23,738 nucleotides of DNA from an uncultured Pseudodesulfovibrio sp. (GTDB lineage Bacteria > Desulfobacterota > Desulfovibrionia > Desulfovibrionales > Desulfovibrionaceae): contig CAMYLL010000003.1 of NCBI GenBank assembly GCA_947259235.1, positions 1-23,738 of the forward strand, read 5' to 3'. The first letter of the stretch is position 1. Every line of letters begins with the position of its first letter. A program made the translations under genes and the position numbers. This document shows positions 21,024 through 23,738 of the stretch, piece by piece. Under the pieces are notes generated by a model. That model ran no database searches and was not told the origin of the DNA. It was given only the letters and a program-made list of their open reading frames with translations.

Positions 21024-22625
21024 ATGCAGGAAGGACACGAAACCAACAGGTTCGCCGCCCGTATCTGGGGCGTGCTGGAGGACCATCCCTGGCTGACCAT
21101 GATCCTGGGCGTTTTCGCCCAGACCTGGTTCACGCTGAACAACCGCGCCCTGTGGTTTTCCGACGAGGTGCGCTATGCCAACGCCTATCAGAACCTCGTC
21201 AACGGCGGGAAATGGATGGTCCTGTCCCTCAACGGCCAGCCCTACCCGGACAAGCCGCCCGTGTATTTCTGGTTCCTGTGGCTCCTCGATGTCCTGACCC
21301 CGGCGGACATGCCCACGGTCTTCTTCCTGGGCGCGGCCCTGTCCGGCCTGTTCTTCCTTGGCGCGGCGTATTATCTGGCGCGCACCCTCGGGTTCGACCG
21401 GACCGTTTCCCTGGCCGGGGTGCTCATGCTGCTGTCCACCTTCTTCCTGGCGGCGCTGTTTCACTACTCGCGCATGGACCTGCTCTTCTCCGCCCTGATC
21501 ATCCTGAGCCACGCCTGTCTCTACAAGGCGTTCACGGGCGAGAAACAGGGGCGGTGGCCGCTGGCGGCCTTTCTCCTGGCCGGTGTCGCCACCCTGACCA
21601 AGGGCCCCCTCGGGTTCATCTTTCCGCTCTTGACCTCGGTTATTTATCTTGGTTGGAAGGGCGAGCTGCGCAGGCTCTTCACCCGGTCCATGGGCGTGGG
21701 GCTGCTGGCAATGCTCGCCATGCTGGCCGCCTGGATCGGCGGGGTCATGCTGGCCGAAGGCCCGTCCTTCCTGGTTGATACCGTGCTGGGCAAACACGTC
21801 ATCCAGCGGGCGACACACACCTTCCATCACCGCGAGCCCGTTTCATATTACTTCATCGCGCTGGCGCTGGCCTGGTTGCCGTGGTCGCTTTTCGCCCTGG
21901 TCAGTCCGGTGCGGCGGCTCTTTTCCCTTGATGCCTGGGGGGCGCGCTGGGCTGACCGGCGGCAGGCCGGACCGCAGGCCTTCCTGTGGATCATGTTCGC
22001 GGCCACCTTCATTTTTCTCTCCAGCCTGAGCGGCAAGGTGCTCATCTATATCCTGCCCATGTTCCCGCCCCTGGCCCTGCTTACGGCTCACGCCATGACC
22101 CGGCTCGACCCCGTGCGCACGGCCCGCTTCTGGGCTCTGGTGGGCGGGGTGTGGATTGTCCTTGGCGCGGGCCTTCTGGTGGCGGGCGACCTGTTGCCTT
22201 TCTCCGTTCCCGTTCGCGGGCTGGGCATCTCGGCCTGCCTGCTCCTGGGCGGCGGGGCGGTGTTCATCGCCCTGCGCCGGGCCGGGAGCCGTGCGTGCCT
22301 GCTGTGGTCCGCCCTGGCCGTGACCCTGTGGCTGTATCCCGTTGGGCTGATGGTCGCGCCGTCACTGGACGACGCCATGAGCACCCGGCGACAGGCGGAG
22401 ATAATCGGCCGGTATGTGGACGAGGGATATGCGCCCATGGCCTACAAGATATACTCGGGCATCTTCACTTACTACGCCGGGCACGCCATCGAGGAGACCA
22501 GCGACTTCGATGCGCTGAAGGCAATGGTTGCATCCCGGGACAAGGTGGTCCGTCCGGCGGGCTTCCGGGTCATGGACAGGCAGGACGTTGCGGGCATGAT
22601 ATATCTGTTGGCCGTCAAGGAGTGA
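21024..22625 (+). CDS. ArnT/GT39-type membrane glycosyltransferase
   Basis: 533 residues with about a dozen hydrophobic segments. The first periplasmic loop has the GT39/ArnT signature: W44-F-S-D47-E48-V-R-Y with the acidic pair at 47-48, and DKPPVYFWF (76-84). Such enzymes move a sugar from a polyprenyl-phosphate carrier to lipid A or another acceptor on the periplasmic side. E. coli ArnT, which adds aminoarabinose, is about 550 residues; the length here is similar. No arnABCD-type genes are present, so the sugar is unknown. The ribosome binding site TAGGA overlaps the PAP2 stop codon, a sign of translational coupling. The C-terminal domain after about residue 450 is soluble and periplasmic, as in relatives. 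Confidence 0.88.
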   Translation: MQEGHETNRFAARIWGVLEDHPWLTMILGVFAQTWFTLNNRALWFSDEVRYANAYQNLVNGGKWMVLSLNGQPYPDKPPVYFWFLWLLDVLTPADMPTVFFLGAALSGLFFLGAAYYLARTLGFDRTVSLAGVLMLLSTFFLAALFHYSRMDLLFSALIILSHACLYKAFTGEKQGRWPLAAFLLAGVATLTKGPLGFIFPLLTSVIYLGWKGELRRLFTRSMGVGLLAMLAMLAAWIGGVMLAEGPSFLVDTVLGKHVIQRATHTFHHREPVSYYFIALALAWLPWSLFALVSPVRRLFSLDAWGARWADRRQAGPQAFLWIMFAATFIFLSSLSGKVLIYILPMFPPLALLTAHAMTRLDPVRTARFWALVGGVWIVLGAGLLVAGDLLPFSVPVRGLGISACLLLGGGAVFIALRRAGSRACLLWSALAVTLWLYPVGLMVAPSLDDAMSTRRQAEIIGRYVDEGYAPMAYKIYSGIFTYYAGHAIEETSDFDALKAMVASRDKVVRPAGFRVMDRQDVAGMIYLLAVKE

Positions 22626-22659
22626 CGGACAGGGACGCGGGCGATTGTTTGCGCTGGAC

Positions 22660-22707
22660 TTGACCGGACAGCCCAGTTGGGGCAATGATGAGCTAGATAA
22701 AGTCTAG
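22660..22707 (+). promoter_or_regulatory. Candidate promoter and inverted-repeat operator of the BON lipoprotein gene
   Basis: TTGACC (22660-22665), 18-base spacer, AATGAT (22684-22689, four of six). Immediately downstream, CTAGA (22693-22697), TAAAG, TCTAG (22703-22707) form a perfect 5-5-5 inverted repeat over the likely transcription start. Such a site could bind a repressor. The ribosome binding site GGAGCG follows at 22724-22729. Confidence 0.45.
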
Positions 22708-22733
22708 AAAGGACCCCGCAGACGGAGCGCGAC

Positions 22734-23396
22734 ATGAAACCGAAGCTGCTCACATTATTTCTGGCCGCCGGACTGGGCATCGCCCTGGCCGGGTGTGCCG
22801 TATACCCCGTGGTCCAGGTGGCGGGCGGGGCCATGACCGGCTACGACGCAGTGGTCATGGCAGACGACTACATTCCCAAGGGCCGGATACAGGGCGGCGA
22901 GCTGTGCGCCAATACGGACAAGATGCTGGAGCGCAGACTGCGCGAACGGCTGCGCAACGACGGAACGGGCGTTGTTTCCGCCCATGTGGTTGCGCGTCAT
23001 GCCTACCTCATAGGCCAGCTTGACGGTCGCGCCAATGCGGACGCCGCCGTCCGGACGGCCAGGACCGTCGAGGGGCTGCGGCTCATTACCTGCAAATTCT
23101 ACCCGCGCGTCACCCCCGGAGAGGCCCGTAACGACGCCATCCTTCTGCACGCCGTCAGCACCCGCCTGGGACAGACCCCCCGACTGAACAACGCCGACCT
23201 GCGCGTGGAGGTCATCAGGGGCAACGCCATCATCGTGGGCTCGGCCGCCGATTCCGGTCAGAAGACCGCCGCCCTGGCCATCGCCGCAGAAGTGGGCGGC
23301 ATCGTCGATGTGGTGGACTACATCTCAGTCATGCCTGCCGCCACGGAAGTCGCCCCCCGAGCCTCAGCACCGACCCCGCGCCTTGCCCGTAATTGA
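22734..23396 (+). CDS. Outer-membrane-type lipoprotein with two BON domains
   Basis: 220 residues. A lipoprotein signal peptide is clear: KPK at 2-4, a hydrophobic core, and lipobox LAGC at 18-21 with C21 as the lipidated residue. The next residue is Ala, not Asp, so outer-membrane sorting is expected. Residues about 62-125 and 132-200 form two BON-like domains (VVSAHVVARHAYLIGQL at 80-96; VEVIRGNAIIVGSA at 158-171), the layout of OsmY/DolP (YraP)-type envelope proteins that bind phospholipid and support outer-membrane integrity. The ATG has GGAGCG 4-5 bases upstream. A Pro/Ala tail ends the protein. It follows the ArnT-like gene by 108 bases with its own candidate promoter. Confidence 0.85.
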   Translation: MKPKLLTLFLAAGLGIALAGCAVYPVVQVAGGAMTGYDAVVMADDYIPKGRIQGGELCANTDKMLERRLRERLRNDGTGVVSAHVVARHAYLIGQLDGRANADAAVRTARTVEGLRLITCKFYPRVTPGEARNDAILLHAVSTRLGQTPRLNNADLRVEVIRGNAIIVGSAADSGQKTAALAIAAEVGGIVDVVDYISVMPAATEVAPRASAPTPRLARN

Positions 23397-23448
23397 TCGC
23401 CCCGGCCGGGTGTGAGAACAGCCTTTTCCCCAAGTCGATAACGTCAGC

Positions 23449-23484
23449 AATCGAGCGATTCACATTCGCTCGATTCACATTTCT
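23449..23484 (+). terminator. Perfect inverted repeat after the lipoprotein gene, possible terminator
   Basis: AATCGAGCGA (23449-23458) and TCGCTCGATT (23466-23475) are a perfect 10-bp inverted repeat with a 7-base loop, followed by the moderately T-rich CACATTTCTTT. The loop and 3' side also make an 11-bp direct repeat, CGATTCACATT at 23456-23466 and 23471-23481. It could be a first terminator, or a regulatory or RNA structure. Confidence 0.5.
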
Positions 23485-23556
23485 TTGCCGACCGTGCGCT
23501 CGGAAGCCAGCCGTCCGCAGTCGGAGTGACTTGATGAGCTGTCCATGGACGTAACG

Positions 23557-23593
23557 CGGCCCCGTCTCCATTCGGAGGCGGGGCCGTTTTCTT
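23557..23593 (+). terminator. Strong Rho-independent terminator
   Basis: CGGCCCCGTCTCC (23557-23569) pairs with GGAGGCGGGGCCG (23574-23586) over 13 bp with one G-U pair and an ATTC loop, then TTTTCTT (23587-23593). It stops plus-strand transcription before the convergent gene that ends at 23611. Confidence 0.93.
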
Positions 23594-23610
23594 GCCGAGA
23601 GGGCGGAGTC

Positions 23611-23738
23611 CTATTCCGGGCGGTCGAAGATGCGCTCGAAGACCTTGAGCACGGCCAGGCCGTCTTCGCCGCTGCTGGGAACCGGGGTGTTGTTGCGCAG
23701 GGCGTCGAGGAACTGGGTCAACTCCTCCTTGCCCGGCT
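23611..23738 (-). CDS. C-terminal fragment of a probable Gfo/Idh/MocA-family oxidoreductase
   Basis: Only the last 42 codons lie in the window, ending in TAG at 23611-23613. The reading ELTQFLDALRNN (5-16), then PVPSSGEDGLAVLKVFERIF (18-37), resembles the end of NAD-dependent sugar or cyclitol dehydrogenases of the Gfo/Idh/MocA family, where a FL..L..G..P....EDG....KV...I pattern is common. Members also act in nonulosonic acid and lipid-linked sugar synthesis, which would fit the envelope theme. The fragment is too short for a firm call. Confidence 0.55.
   Translation of the reverse strand, partial: PGKEELTQFLDALRNNTPVPSSGEDGLAVLKVFERIFDRPE

Noticed and set aside
1..23738. CRISPR array, tRNA, rRNA, insertion sequence or prophage
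   Set aside because: No regularly spaced repeats, cloverleaf, transposase or integrase signature was seen. The absence of small RNAs cannot be proven by reading alone.

Overview
The window reads as a chromosomal segment of a GC-rich, Gram-negative anaerobe, most likely a sulfate reducer of the Desulfovibrio/Pseudodesulfovibrio type. This placement is inferred from gene content: an indolepyruvate:ferredoxin oxidoreductase operon, a MAF/DUF115 flagellin-modification-type protein, a cysteine synthase fused to a CysRS-like domain, and lipid-phosphatase/ArnT-like envelope genes. No database search was possible. I see no rRNA, tRNA, CRISPR array, insertion sequence or prophage. About 90% of the window is coding and most gene boundaries are clear.

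Left part (1-9.0 kb). A truncated DUF362 gene (minus) diverges from a two-domain ModF-like ABC ATPase and a cold-shock protein (plus). Next come three paralogous family-2 glycosyltransferases, called here GT-A (minus, 3019-4755), GT-B (plus, 4895-6535) and GT-C (minus, 7339-8997). All three have a divergent helical N-terminal half of about 240-280 residues and a strongly conserved catalytic half. A 107-residue unknown protein follows GT-A. A Rossmann/SLOG-like nucleotide-binding protein, with its own good promoter and a strong terminator, sits between GT-B and GT-C.

Middle part (9.1-15.5 kb). A minus-strand operon runs: membrane-anchored TPR-like protein, iorA, iorB, and a NifA-type sigma-54 activator (GAF, AAA+, FIS-type HTH). 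It ends at a strong terminator. A 321-bp divergent promoter region with a tandem 10-bp repeat separates it from proA (plus).

Right part (15.5-23.7 kb). proA and a convergent 759-residue fusion gene share a bidirectional terminator. The fusion joins an intact O-acetylserine sulfhydrylase-type cysteine synthase to a full-length cysteinyl-tRNA synthetase-like domain whose HIGH, KMSKS and zinc-ligand motifs are all lost. Divergent from it, behind a near-consensus sigma-54 promoter, is the MAF/DUF115 gene. A small unknown protein, a PAP2 phosphatase, an ArnT/GT39-type glycosyltransferase and a BON-domain lipoprotein follow on the plus strand, forming an envelope-modification group. The window ends in the C-terminal tail of a probable Gfo/Idh/MocA oxidoreductase (minus).

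The most interesting items are the cysteine synthase with a dead CysRS domain, the sigma-54 promoter in front of the MAF gene, the three GT paralogs around an orphan nucleotide-binding gene, and an altered iron-sulfur ligand set in IorA.
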